In this document: piece by piece, positions 11,823-22,106 of the stretch
Numbering within the stretch: the first letter of the stretch is position 1
Layout of the letters: every line of letters begins with the position of its first letter
From: Dendrobium chrysotoxum
Taxonomy: Eukaryota > Streptophyta > Magnoliopsida > Asparagales > Orchidaceae
Reading direction: 5' to 3'
DNA: 64,000 nt
NCBI GenBank assembly: GCA_019925795.1
Contig: CM034300.1
Span: 32,103,591-32,167,590 of the forward strand
Position numbers and translations under genes: made by a program
The notes under the pieces: model-generated
What the model was told of the DNA's origin: nothing
What the model saw: the letters and a program-made list of their open reading frames with translations, nothing else
Database searches by the model: none

Positions 11823-13496
11823 TATTATTAAAAACTAACATCCCAAACTTATAATTTTGATGATAACAAACATTATTGTGTTTCTATTTTGGTTCTCCTG
11901 ATATTTTTATTGGATTTTTTTTGTGCAAACTAATATTTCATGTACATCATACACCTTGAAAAAGGCTCTTCTCAAGGCTGGGTAGAAGAGTTTTGATGTT
12001 TTGCAAAAAAGCCTATATTTTTCTTTTATTTAATTCTTATATTTCTTGAGTCATGAGTCCTATAAAAGGTGCATGCCAGCTTAAAAATTGTGCACACATG
12101 TCGAGAGGAAAATGAAGTTATCTTATTTCTGTGAAGAACATACTATATAATCTATATCATACTATATGATATGAGTAAAATAATGTTTAATTAAGAAGAT
12201 AGTTGAATCTAATCATACTATATAATTCATGTAACATGACGATAAATAGAAATTGAATTTCTTACCACCAATCAAAAATTAGGTAATATTTTAAAATTAA
12301 AAATATGAACAAATCATACTATACAATACTTATTATACAGTGTGATTGTAAAAATTTTCCAAATCTAATCCTATAATTAGGCAATCTAATTACAATTAAT
12401 TAATCCTTAATATTGTACTGTATGATGTTCTTAATCAAACAATATGACCAATTTTTCTCATAAGATGATATTTAATCTCCACCGATCGTGCTAGACAAAA
12501 ATCCTTTTCAATTGAACTACTTGTTTTGTACAATCATGAACTCATACTGGATGATCCATCCAAGAAATTGAACAAACTATATACAACCCCTTTTCATCAT
12601 ACAATACTAACTAGATAAAGTTAACTAATTGTACTATATGATTCTGAATCATACCATACCATTTGAAGCAACAGTATTGAAATTTATAGTTTTTTAAGTC
12701 TTATATTTAAAACTTGAGAGACCTTAGAGCTTGGAGAGGGAGCAGTAGAAGTTTTGTGAGAGGGAGAAGTAGTGTGAGGGGGTTCACGTAGTTACTCAAG
12801 GCTAGCTTCTACCTTGATTCTTCCAGGTGGCTTTTTTAGTTTTTTGGGTAGCTCTAGGGAGTAAGTCATTAAGGCTGATGATTCTTGTTCTCTTTCATCC
12901 CCAAGTGGGTGAAAAAGGATTCCAAAATTCTCTGCCATCAATAGGAGGGTGAAAAGGATTCAGTGTACTCTACCTCTTAAGGAGGATGAAACATTTTGGT
13001 ACTCTTCCACATCGGGTTAGTGGAAGAGATTATCTAAAAGCTTCCTTGCTTCATGTGAGGGCTAATGGAGAGACACAAAAGGTTTAGTGTAATACTCAGA
13101 GAGTAGCGCTCTTGGGAGTGGACGTAGGTCAAGTTTTGACCGAACCATAATAAAATTTGGTGTGCTCATTCTACTTTGCTTGTCACACTTTTATTTTTCC
13201 CGCTTTTTTATTTTCTTACAAATGTATTATTCTTGGAAATATTTTAGTTGCTTATCAAGTTGTGTTTGGTTTGATTCTTGTTGAAAGAAAAAAAAAAATA
13301 AAAAAATATTTTGTCATTGATATTTCTTATAAAATTTAAAAGATCAAAATTTTATATTTTTATAGTTAATTTCTTCTACTTGCATTTGGGATTGGTTTAA
13401 ATAATAAAAAAGGTTTAATTAAGAATTTTAAATATCTTAATCAACCCCCTATTGGTGTGCTTAAGGTAGGGTTTAACAACCACATTTGAACTTTCA
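11823..13496 (+). repeat. 3' LTR of E1
   Basis: It matches 582-2385, with many substitutions and indels. It starts TATTATTAAAAACTAAC (an eroded TG start) and ends CTTTCA. It contains a TATA-like motif (12061-12069), a palindrome cluster (about 12130-12670) and a hairpin-unit array (about 12890-13030). The run CAACCCCCTATTGGTGTGC near the end matches the other SIRE-type LTRs. Confidence 0.87.
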
Positions 13497-15560
13497 CTCA
13501 CGAGTTTAGTTCATTGATTGGTTGAAATTATTGGTTTTAAATTTTTTTTAAGTGTTTGTGTGTTTTTGTCAACCATAGTTGACTTGGTCAATTAGGTTTG
13601 ACTAGGGGTGGATGAGGGGTACAACTCATTTCAAATGTTATTTAGAACTTGTCGGAATAGGTCCCATCCAATGGGGTCGTCGTTTGGTTCAACATATTTT
13701 TTAAGGGCTATAGGGGCCCTCTATACAACCTAGGTTATCTAGGTCAACTAGGGTTGACCATGGGTTATGGATTTCAAACATAATATTAAGTTTGTTGGAG
13801 ATGGTGCTAGGTTTTGGTGGGGTCACTGTAGAAGAAATGTTTTAAAGGGTTAAAGGGCATTTTTGTCAACCTTGTTTGACTTAGTCAACTAAGGATGACC
13901 ATGACTTGGGGTTTATTTCAAAGCACTCTAAATCACATTTGAAATGTGTTTGAAGAAGTTTCAAGATTTGGTTTGACTGAGCCATGTTGAAGTTTAAGAG
14001 AAATTTTATTTTCAAGGGGTTTTGGGTTTTAGGATTTGCAAGGTTATGTGGTCAACCATGGTTAACCATTAACCACTGAGGGTTCAATGTTGGTTCAATG
14101 CATCATGCTAATGATAATGATCAATCTCAATGGACTTAGGGAGGCTTCCGAGGTCAAAATTCATAATATTATATATCTAGTGGCATAGTCAATAAATATT
14201 TATTGCAACCTTGGAGTAAGCGTTACATTTCATGGGTTAGGGTACTTGGAATGCCTCCAAATTGATATGGTTGGCCTTGGAGACATGCTTAATCAATATG
14301 CAATTGACTGATCATGAATCCATGGTCATTATTTGGGTTTTGAGGTGATGAAATTTATCCAAAAACATGTTATAGACCTAGGGGTTTTACGTGTGGTTTT
14401 GAACACCGAATTTTTGAGTTTGAGGTTTACATTTGGTTTGATAAATGGATTTAGTTTAGATTTAATTTTTTTAATGATTTGAAGGTGTTTTAGGTTTGAA
14501 ATGCTTAGATCATTAATAATCATTGATTATTGTCTGTATTTGGATAGGTGATCAGATGACTATCACTAGTGACTATCAATTGATTGATTTGAGTTTGATT
14601 TTGGTTTGAATTGTGAATTGATCAATGAGGGTAAATGATTGAGGGATATTTGATTTTGTAATGATTATATCATTAATAATTATTTTGTGATTGTCAAGTG
14701 ATTGATCAGATGTTCAAATGATAACTAAAGATGACTATCAAATGATGATTTTGGGGTGATCATATCCATATGCCAAAGCATACTAGTGAATTGGATTTGA
14801 AGTTTGGGGAGTAGTTCAATGATTATTGTATGGAGATTTTGTGTTTGGCGTGGGGAATTGACCTTACTAAAAAATGAGGTCAATAAACTTCTTTGAAGGG
14901 GTAACACATTAATGATCAAATAACAACTACATCAATAATGGATCTTAGAGATCCTACTTGACTATTATATAAAGTTTGAATAATGAGCCAATTGGATCAT
15001 GTATGATAAGGACTATTACCAAATAATTCTTTGAATTTTTCATAAGCTTCATAAATGGAGTAATCATCTACTTAGGAAAACGAGGTGATATCATTTCTAG
15101 GCTAAGTAGTCTTAGATGTGGGAAATTACTTGGCAATAATTTGTGAGCTAAAATGTTATAAGTAGTGATTGAGCCTGTTAGTAATGAATATAACAACATC
15201 AAATCTTTGACTCTCAATGAATAAAAAACTTAGTATAAAGACAATGTTAGATACACCATTGCATGTAAAGGTGGCACATATTTTTAGGGAACTAGCTATA
15301 TGTATGTTAGGATCTTATATAAGGGTTCCCCAAATTGAAAATTTTGTACCATTTGAATTTTTTTAGGTTTCACCTAAAAATTGTTAGATTAAATTCTTAG
15401 TCTATTAAAGCTTTGCTGAATGCCTTCTACCATTGGATTAGAATATTCCCCAAGCGATCTAGTTTGATCATTCTCTTAAATTTGTTCAGCCATTTTAAAA
15501 TCTTATTATAAATTTTTATATTATAATTTTTTTCTTTGTCCTTTTCAATTTCTACTAGTT
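13497..15560. repeat. Fragment related to the 3' part of the Tat-like element
   Basis: By eye, 13560-14300 resembles 52440-53300. Both have dense GTCAACC/GGTTGAC motifs, GGGCATTTTTGTCAACC-like runs, and a later stretch where a gene-free text about GGCATCCCAAGGTCAAA recurs in altered form. From 14300 to 15560 I see AT-rich non-coding DNA with no clear match. No reliable ORF is present. Confidence 0.5.
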
Positions 15561-17026
15561 ATTTCTTACTACACATACAATAGAAAGCAAAAAAAAAATG
15601 AAATTATAAAACATACAGAAATTAAAATAAAAATAAAGACAAGATTAAATTAGCAGTTCATTCAGTATTATAAAGGAAAGAAGGGATAATTAACTTCAAA
15701 TCCCTAACAACAGGCCAAAAAATATAGTTGGCATGCTATTCGACACACTACTTGGTATATTAATTATTATTTGTTATGTTAAGGTGTAACTCCTATTCTA
15801 TGCAAGTGCATATGTTGTGTCAAATAATAGAGTAAGGAGGTGAGTATCATTCCCATGAGGATTTAGTATGATCCTATTCTCACTCTAGTACTACTTAATA
15901 TAACTACTATATTTATCTTATTACTCAATTATCAAGGGTATTGCAATGAAAAGTAAACAACTATAGTTACAAAAGATTAATGCAATAATTTTTAAAACAT
16001 AAATCAATGATATTTAAAAATACATGCTTAAAATAACGGGATTTCTTCCCAATGTTTCTATGAATCAGGGCATAAGTACTCATCTCTATCAAGCTCATTG
16101 GAGTTTTAGCTAGGATACCTCCCAATTATGATTTTACTATCTCCTTAAGATCTCATAACCCTAACAGTCATATGTCTATGCATGGTATGATTACATTTAA
16201 AATATTCTATTTATTCTTATACTCCTCTATCAATGATATAGATCACACTAGGTTTATGCTCATACACATCCTATGCATAAACTAAATGAAGCATGGATGA
16301 TTTATAAATAATGTTAAAAGAAAATAAAAAATCTACTCTATGCAACACATGGTTCCTAAATTATCATAAGCTCATAAAATCTAATTTAACCAATCATTGA
16401 TATAAAATTAAACATAATAATATTTTCATTTTATTGAACTAAATAAAAAGGAAAGATAGGAAACAAGGATAGAAATGACCAAGCTAACAAGAATAAAAAT
16501 TCACAATATATATATATATATAAGGGATAACCTCCATCAGAAGCTACCTCACACACTCGCACACGCACTACCTTTCATATCTTAACTTTGCCAGCCAATA
16601 ACAACAACAATCGTTACATGTGATATAAGTATTCTATTTATTGAAATAAAAATTACTAAATTAACACTATAATGCCCGATGGGAGGTGCTAGGACATTGC
16701 TGAATCATTATGTTAATTCACCATTTATTGTGTCGATTCACAAGTTCAACCTTCTCCAATTGTTTTGCATCATTGCCCTAAGAGATTTAGCATTGTGGTG
16801 CTCGGTCAGGCTCTATGAAGCTCCTTAAATAGGGCCTCAGTGCTAAGTTCTATAACACTCATTCAAGACTTAAGCAATTGTGGCACCAATTTGGTGGAAC
16901 TATAGTGCTTTGAGATATTGTAGTGTTGTAGTGTTGGATCTATGGAGTGAGGTTAGTTTTGGAAATTTTTACCTATTCCATGGATTAAAATATGGACTTT
17001 ATTAGAATTTTATAATAATAAATGAA
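15561..17026. other. Unassigned AT-rich non-coding stretch, LTR-like
   Basis: The stretch around 15840-16190 (AGGTGAGTATCATTCCCATG, then CCAATGTTTCTATGAATCAG) has the character of plant gypsy LTR or leader DNA, but I could not pair it with a second copy in the window. A short (TA)n run lies at 16506-16522. No ORF is supported. Confidence 0.4.
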
Positions 17027-17031
17027 ATTTG
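17027..17031. repeat. Target duplication of E2, left copy
   Basis: ATTTG directly before the E2 terminus; the identical pentamer follows the other terminus at 28713-28717. Five bases is the expected length for copia integration. Confidence 0.9.
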
Positions 17032-17339
17032 TGAAAGTTCGATAGGGATGTTAAGCCCTAGTGAACTAATCCCGAGGCTAACCAAGAGGGGGGGGGGGTG
17101 AATTAGTTATTTAAAAATTTCACTAGCAACAAAAAAATCTTTTCGATACTTAGCAGCAGAAATAAGTAAACAAGAGCGAAAAGATCAATCGTAGATATTC
17201 ACCCAAGCAGTTAATATCAGAAAAGTAAAGTGCAAAATAGAATCAGAAAAGCAAACCAGATTTTATAGTGGTTCGGTCAACTTGACCTACGTCCACTCCC
17301 CGGAGCTTCCCCTCCAGGTATTGCACTAAAAAACAAGTG

Positions 17340-17545
17340 ACTCTCCTTTTGCTCCCACTGCAAGGCGGAGAAGCCTGTACAAAACCTCCTTTCCACCACC
17401 AGGTGAGGCAAAGAACCTAACCTCTTTTTGCTTCCTCCTGAAGCAGGCAGAGAACCTACGGACTCCATTTGCTACCACCTGAAGTGGGCAGAGAACCCAC
17501 GGACTCCTTTTGCTTCCACCTGAAGCGAGCAGAGAACCTGGATCT
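17340..17545 (-). repeat. Hairpin-unit array in E2 3' LTR
   Basis: Units of about 45-50 bases repeat four to five times. Each has a core such as GCTTCCACCTGAAGC (plus strand), an inverted repeat GCTTC/GAAGC, followed by GGCAGAGAACC. The 5' LTR has the same array at 27345-27545. The array lies between the candidate TATA box and the primer site, so it would be in the 5' leader of the RNA. Confidence 0.7.
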
Positions 17546-17760
17546 TCTTGCAAACGATCCTCCACAACGAACACCAACTAGATTGAAGATGACGAGCGGA
17601 GAAGAAGACTCTGATCCTTGCTTGGAGCAACCTTAGTGAATCCCTCACTAACTCCCCCCCACAAGATCCTCTCTCTCTCTCTCCCAACTCTCTCTCTCTC
17701 TCTAGGGTTTCTCTGGGAAGGAACGTGGCAAAAGATTTTTCTTGTGCTAAGAAAAAGTTC

Positions 17761-17767
17761 TTTTATA
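17761..17767 (-). promoter_or_regulatory. Candidate TATA box in E2 3' LTR
   Basis: The minus strand reads CCTATAAAAGAAC. The matching site in the 5' LTR (27737-27743) reads CCTAAAAAATAAC, so the motif is altered in the LTR that would drive full-length transcription. The assignment is tentative because E1 has its best TATA motif elsewhere. Confidence 0.4.
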
Positions 17768-17804
17768 GGAGGGCTTAAAATTTGCCCTAAATCTCAACTG
17801 GTCG

Positions 17805-18490
17805 GCCAATATCATCCAGGACGATCGATAGATCATCCTATACGATTAGTTCAAAATCAGCTGATTCAGCCTGGACGATTTGGTTCTTCTGGATGATCAG
17901 TTCAAAAAGTTGTTCATATCGTCCCGTACGATTCTGCGATCGTTCGGGACGGTTAGTGTAAATTGAGGAATTTTGTCTAGAAGACAGTTCGGGTCGTCCA
18001 GAGAAACTTGTGCTGGACGACTCAAAAATGACTTGATCGTCCAGGATGATAGGGATATCATCTTATACGATTAGTTCAAAAAGTGCCCAAATCGTCCTGA
18101 ACACAGTTCGGGACGTACAGCTGAAATGCACTAGACGATCATGATCGTCCGGGACGATCCTGCGATCGTCCAGGACGATATAATCATACCAATCAAATAT
18201 AAATTACTTTCCTTAATTACTAGATTCAATTAGGTATGATTGTACTGGATCGTCCAGGATGATACACGTATCGTCCAGGACAATCAGACCAAATATCTTA
18301 AAATAAAAACTTGCCTAACTTGATCTGGCGGCTGAGAATTTTTGATTCGAGCATATCATCCCATACGATCCAATGATCATCCAGGACAATCTGCTTAATC
18401 AGACATTCTTAACTTAGTAGCTCTAATTAGGGTTTCTGTTTTTACTAGATCGTCCAGGACAATGTGACCATCGTCCAGGACAATCTGAAC
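17805..18490. repeat. Palindrome cluster in E2 3' LTR
   Basis: About 18 copies of a 15-17 base palindrome lie in under 700 bases. Two core forms recur: ATCGTCCAGGACGAT (for example about 18165-18181, 18250-18264 and 18463-18485) and ATCGTCCCGTACGAT (about 17918-17933). Variants mostly differ by C/T or G/A at the CpG positions (ATCATCCAGGACGAT at 17811-17825). Spacers between copies are not repeated, so this is not an ordinary tandem repeat. Confidence 0.9.
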
Positions 18491-18736
18491 AAAAAATTAA
18501 CGGAAACTCTAACTCACCCAAGCACTCCCCCTGAGTGTGTGTGTGCAAGGTTACTTAGCTACGGGATCAGTTACATTACAATTGACTCAAGAAAAAGAAA
18601 AATAGTACATTGGACACACTTGGACTCGATCTTGTGTTGGCTTGAGTTATTTGTGATCTTTTGTGCCTGAAAATGGGTTAGCCAAGCAAAACACAATAGA
18701 AACATATTTGTCATCATCAAAACTAGATTTGCAACA

Positions 18737-18750
18737 ATCTCCCCATTTTT
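18737..18750 (-). other. Polypurine tract of E2
   Basis: The minus strand reads AAAAATGGGGAGAT directly before the LTR start TGTTGC, the classic copia arrangement. Confidence 0.9.
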
Positions 18751-19032
18751 TATGATGGCAAACCTATGTTCAGTAGTTTAAAAATACAAGAACTATGAGA
18801 TCAAAATTTTTTTTTAATTTTTATTGAACAATCAAAGTAGTACAAACACAAGTACAAAACACAACAGGAACAAAGCCACTACAACTAAAACATAACAGGA
18901 ACAAAACTAGTACTGACTCCCCCTTTTGACATCACAAAAAGGAGGAGGGTAAATAAAACCAACAGAACCAATCAGTACAAAACAAAAATAGTGCAAACAA
19001 AACATAAAAAATAGAAGCTACAAAACATAAAA
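18751..19032. other. Spacer between E2 ORF3 and the polypurine tract
   Basis: AT-rich, with no ORF. The minus strand contains TTTTTGTGATGTCAAAAGGG (about 18920-18940), reminiscent of the GATGATAAAAAGGAGAG stretch before the tract in E1. Confidence 0.5.
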
Positions 19033-20181
19033 CTAAAAGTAAGGCAGATCCTGATCGGAAGGAGGAGGTGTCGGTGGTGGGTTGAAGTAACCATGAATGG
19101 CTTGAAAGTGAGCTCCAATCCAGGCGATGTCCTGGTCATGCTGCTATTGCTGCTACGCAGCATAGCCTGTGAAGCGCTGAAGGTCCTCAGCGTGCCGCTG
19201 CTCCTGGGCAGCCACATACGAGTTGAATCTGGCCTCCCACTGATCGAAGTGCTGCACCAGGTGGTCAAAGGGAGAGGCAATGCGAAGGGGAGCAGGTGCA
19301 TCGGGTGCAGCAGGAACTGGAATATCCTCTTCCTCTTCCTCCTCAACATCCGGGGTGGGCTCCGGATGTAGTTGGGTGCAGTGTAGGACATGGAAGGAAT
19401 TATTGGTGAAGAAGGAAGGAGGGATATTTGGAGCTGCGTGATACTGCAGGTCATATTTGGTTTCTAGGGCATAGGCAATGATATATCCAAAGGCTAGATT
19501 GGGACGACGGTGATGACCTGGATCCCTAATAGTGGTGAGATGCTCAAGGTATCGGATAATAAGGTCAGGGGCATTAAATTCCCTATGGGCCAGGATGTAG
19601 TATGTGGTCAAGGACAGTAGTGGGGTGATGTGAATTCGATCCCCCGCCTTTGGAATGATGGAGGAACGAAGGATATGCTGAATGGTCCAGGCATCCTTAA
19701 GAAGTGTAGTGCAAGCATTGTCATGATAGAGGGCATTTGTATTGTGAATGAAATGATTGGCGACACTTCGATCATAGTCAGGGTCGGTGATAAGCGTGTG
19801 GAGTTTGTTGCCAGTGACAGAAAGTTGGAGAAGGTTATGAAAGTCCTAGTAACTGAGTTCGACGGGATGCTGATTTATATATGAGCGGAGGGTGGAATAA
19901 TCAGTCGAAATAAGCAAATTTGCAAAGAAAATGCGAAGAAGTTCCGTGCTAAAAGGAAAGGTGAGAGTCATGATGAAAGTGAGGGAGGTGTGTTCGAAGA
20001 GGTCAAGAACAGGATAAGTCAGAGTGCGGGGATTTACAATTTTTGACGGTGTGATCCCCACCTCATAATAGCGCTTGAAAGTAGCCTGATCGGCTGCATT
20101 TGGGAAGTGAGGATCAACAGGCCCCCTGGAGGAACTCGCACCCTTTGCCGCGAACGTTTGCCACCAGCCATTAGGAATCAA
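19033..20181 (-). pseudogene. ORF3 of E2, extra gene between pol and 3' LTR
   Basis: A single frame of about 382 codons runs from an ATG at 20181 to TAG at 19033-19035, broken only by in-frame TAGs at 19846-19848, 19153-19155 and 19144-19146. Each is plausibly a former CAG or CAA. The N-terminal part has GPVDPHFPNAADQATFKRYY and an ITPSKIVNPR motif. The centre has PDLIIRYLEHLTTIRDPGH and YIIAYALETKYDLQY. An acidic run (EEEEEED) and a Pro/Ala-rich stretch follow, then a Gln-rich, probably helical tail. No signal peptide, membrane segment or catalytic motif is visible. It resembles the so-called putative plant transposon proteins found after pol in some plant retroelements, but that is from memory. 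The E1 counterpart at 10376-11283 shows the ORF is old. The function is unknown. Confidence 0.75.
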
Positions 20182-20259
20182 AAGTGAAGGAAAGTAGAGG
20201 GAGATTGGAAGAAATAGTGTGGAAAATCCTTAGGTAAATGGTTGTTTAAATAGATCTTG
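20182..20259. other. Short leader between palindrome cluster and ORF3 start
   Basis: The ATG at 20181 was chosen because it opens the longest frame conserved with E1. The minus-strand sequence just before it is A/T-rich with TTTCCTTCACTTTTG. The first palindromes begin within 90 bases upstream. Confidence 0.4.
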
Positions 20260-20795
20260 GCCTGATCGTCCCGTACGATCGCGAGATCATCAAGGATGAT
20301 AGGTGCAATTATTACAGCCTGGATGATTGGTCAAAAAGGCGGTCCGATCATCCAGGATGATCAGAGATCGTCCAGGATGATTAGATACAGATGATCGTCC
20401 CGAGGAGTCAGCCTGGATGACCGTTGATGAAAGTATCATCCAGGACGATTAGGTGGATTGTCTAGGATGATGTGTAATAAATGTGACAGACGGGCCGAAT
20501 TCCAATTGTCCAGCGGCTAACACATGGATCGTCTAGGACGATAAGGTGGATCATCCAAGACGATGACCAATAATTGGTGTAATATCAGCCGTTTGATCAG
20601 ATCAGGAAGATATGGATCATATCGTCCAGGATGATTTAGGGATCATCCAAGACGATCACTAATAATTGGTGTTTCTCAGCAGCAGGATCAGACTGGAGAC
20701 AGGTTTTGAATGGATCGTCCAGGATGATTTATGGATCATCCAGGATTAAGAGGATCGTCCAGGATGATTGGGGAATCATCCAGGACGATGTGAAG
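20260..20795. repeat. Internal palindrome cluster of E2, upstream of ORF3
   Basis: About 15 copies of the LTR palindrome recur here: GATCGTCCCGTACGATC at 20264-20280, then forms of GATCGTCCAGGACGATC such as 20346-20378, 20434-20450, 20526-20541, 20621-20635, 20713-20728 and 20755-20790. The cluster sits directly upstream (element strand) of ORF3 and outside the LTR, so it cannot be explained by LTR copying during reverse transcription. Confidence 0.9.
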
Positions 20796-22106
20796 AAAAA
20801 TATAAAAAGATGAAGGATGGAGATGACAGATCAGGATCCCAAATACACAACCACAAAACTAAAATAAAACACAAAAAATGAGTAAAACTCAAAGCGAAAA
20901 TACAGAAAAGCAATGTTTTTTTTTATCAAAGTAAATCAGAATTTTTCCTTAATTTCATATTCAAAAACCAATAAGGAGACGATTGACAGCGCTGAAAACT
21001 AGAAAAAGTTGGAAAAATTGACTTCCGTGACTCCCACCTCGGGCACCTCATCGATGCAAATCTCTTTTAAAACAAAAATCCAATTCAGAAGAAAAAAAAT
21101 TAGATTCGAAAAGAGATCCTTTCAAGCCTCGTTTCAGAAAAATATCTAATATAATAGTGTTACAAAGTAAAAAATCAGAAATTAGGATTTTCAAACTCAA
21201 GCTTTTGAAGATATTAAGTGGCGCACGATTTTTTCTAAGGCATTTAACGATCTGAAAGGAAAGAAAGCTTGGTTGGGCTCATTTTGTGCCTCTTTTTCAA
21301 TTTGTTTGGCGCTTTGCGCATCTTTTGATTTTTGATACACTTTGTGTATATTTTAGCTTGGTGACACTTCGCATCTTTTCAGCTTTGAGCTCATTTTGTG
21401 TCTCTTTTTCACTTTATTTGGCGCACTGCTCATCTTTTGTAAGCTTTCTCCCTCTCAAAATCACTAAAAAATCTCAGCTGTAAAATTACCTTCTAGATAT
21501 AGGAGATGCTCTCCAAGATAAGGAAGAGTAATTCACAAAACAAAAGCCAGACGTCATATGATAAGTACAATCACTTGGTTTTAGAAAATCAAAATAATGA
21601 CTCAAGACTTTGAAAATACTATTGATATGAGGTAGATTACTGTATGAAGATAAAATAAATCTATATTTCAAAAACGAAAATTTTAATTTTGAAGAGAAAA
21701 TTTATCCAAAAGAAACAGTACACCAGCAAAGGAGTTAGAAGAAGCGAAACAATCATCAATGTTTCTTCCCTTTAACGGATCCAGTGGAATCAATCACTGC
21801 TTACCGGCTTCCAAATAAAAACAAGGTAAAACTCTTAGTCAGAGATTCCATTTATCAGAAGAAGTGAGCAGTGATATGATTTTGAAAAGCATAAAATAGT
21901 AAATAAAAGAGATGAACCAGTGAATAAAAAACAGGTAAAAAATCACATCAAAGTAAATACTCAAATGAAACCAACATCAAAGCTAACACATAAATTAGCA
22001 GAAGAGGAAAAACAAAGAAAAACTGAAAGCAAATAATCAAATCACAAAGCTAACTAATAGAAACAGAATAAAAATCAGACCAATTAGAAATCAACAGTCA
22101 TCAGAA
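20796..22106. other. Non-coding spacer after E2 pol
   Basis: About 1.3 kb, A-rich on the plus strand, with no ORF. E1 has almost nothing at the same place (9678-9870), so this segment was gained by E2 or lost by E1. It contains the GGCGCA-type repeat at 21190-21440, annotated separately. Confidence 0.6.
21190..21440. repeat. Degenerate GGCGC/GCGCATCTTTTG minisatellite in E2 spacer
   Basis: A unit of about 112 bases is duplicated: GCTCATTTTGTG at 21277 and again at 21389, each followed by TTTGGCGC and GCATCTTTTG or CTCATCTTTTG. Shorter sub-repeats of about 30 bases (GGTGACACTTCGCATCTTTT) lie between. A similar repeat occurs in the gypsy-type element at 59180-59270. Confidence 0.6.

Larger units (their letters stand above)
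582..13496 (+). mobile_element. Ty1/copia LTR retrotransposon E1, SIRE-like, degenerate
   Basis: Two related LTRs (582-2385 and 11823-13496) bracket, in order, a primer-binding site, gag, pol, a palindrome-rich spacer, a third ORF and a polypurine tract. Protease-integrase-RT-RNase H order makes it copia; the large size, iMet-type primer site and extra ORF after pol place it near the SIRE/Maximus lineage. The LTRs differ at many positions and all ORFs have stops and frameshifts, so the insertion is old. LINE A is inserted in the RT region. Without LINE A the element is about 10.5 kb. No clear 5-bp target duplication was found, so the outer ends are good to a few bases only. Confidence 0.88.
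17032..18736 (-). repeat. 3' LTR of E2
   Basis: It is a near copy of 27031-28712. The plus-strand edge is TGAAAG at 17032 and the other edge GCAACA at 18736, giving TGTTGC...CTTTCA on the element strand. A G-run at 17090-17100 is the complement of the C-run found near the 3' end of all SIRE-type LTRs here. A CT microsatellite lies at about 17669-17702. It carries the palindrome cluster and the hairpin-unit array. Confidence 0.95.

Noticed and set aside
13560..14080. A host promoter with W-boxes
   Set aside because: The stretch has a relative in the Tat-like element at 52440-52990, and no gene follows, so it is more likely a retroelement fragment.
17277..17687. Overlapping minus-strand ORFs with repeats such as LLASGGSKR
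   Set aside because: They come from the hairpin-unit array in the E2 LTR read in several frames; no family resemblance.
17811..18485. Palindrome clusters as a CRISPR array or as MITE copies
   Set aside because: Motifs are only 15-17 bases, spacing is irregular, and no terminal inverted repeats or target duplications flank the copies.
19093..19371. A plus-strand ORF opposite ORF3
   Set aside because: It is the antisense shadow of ORF3; the minus-strand frame is the one conserved with E1.
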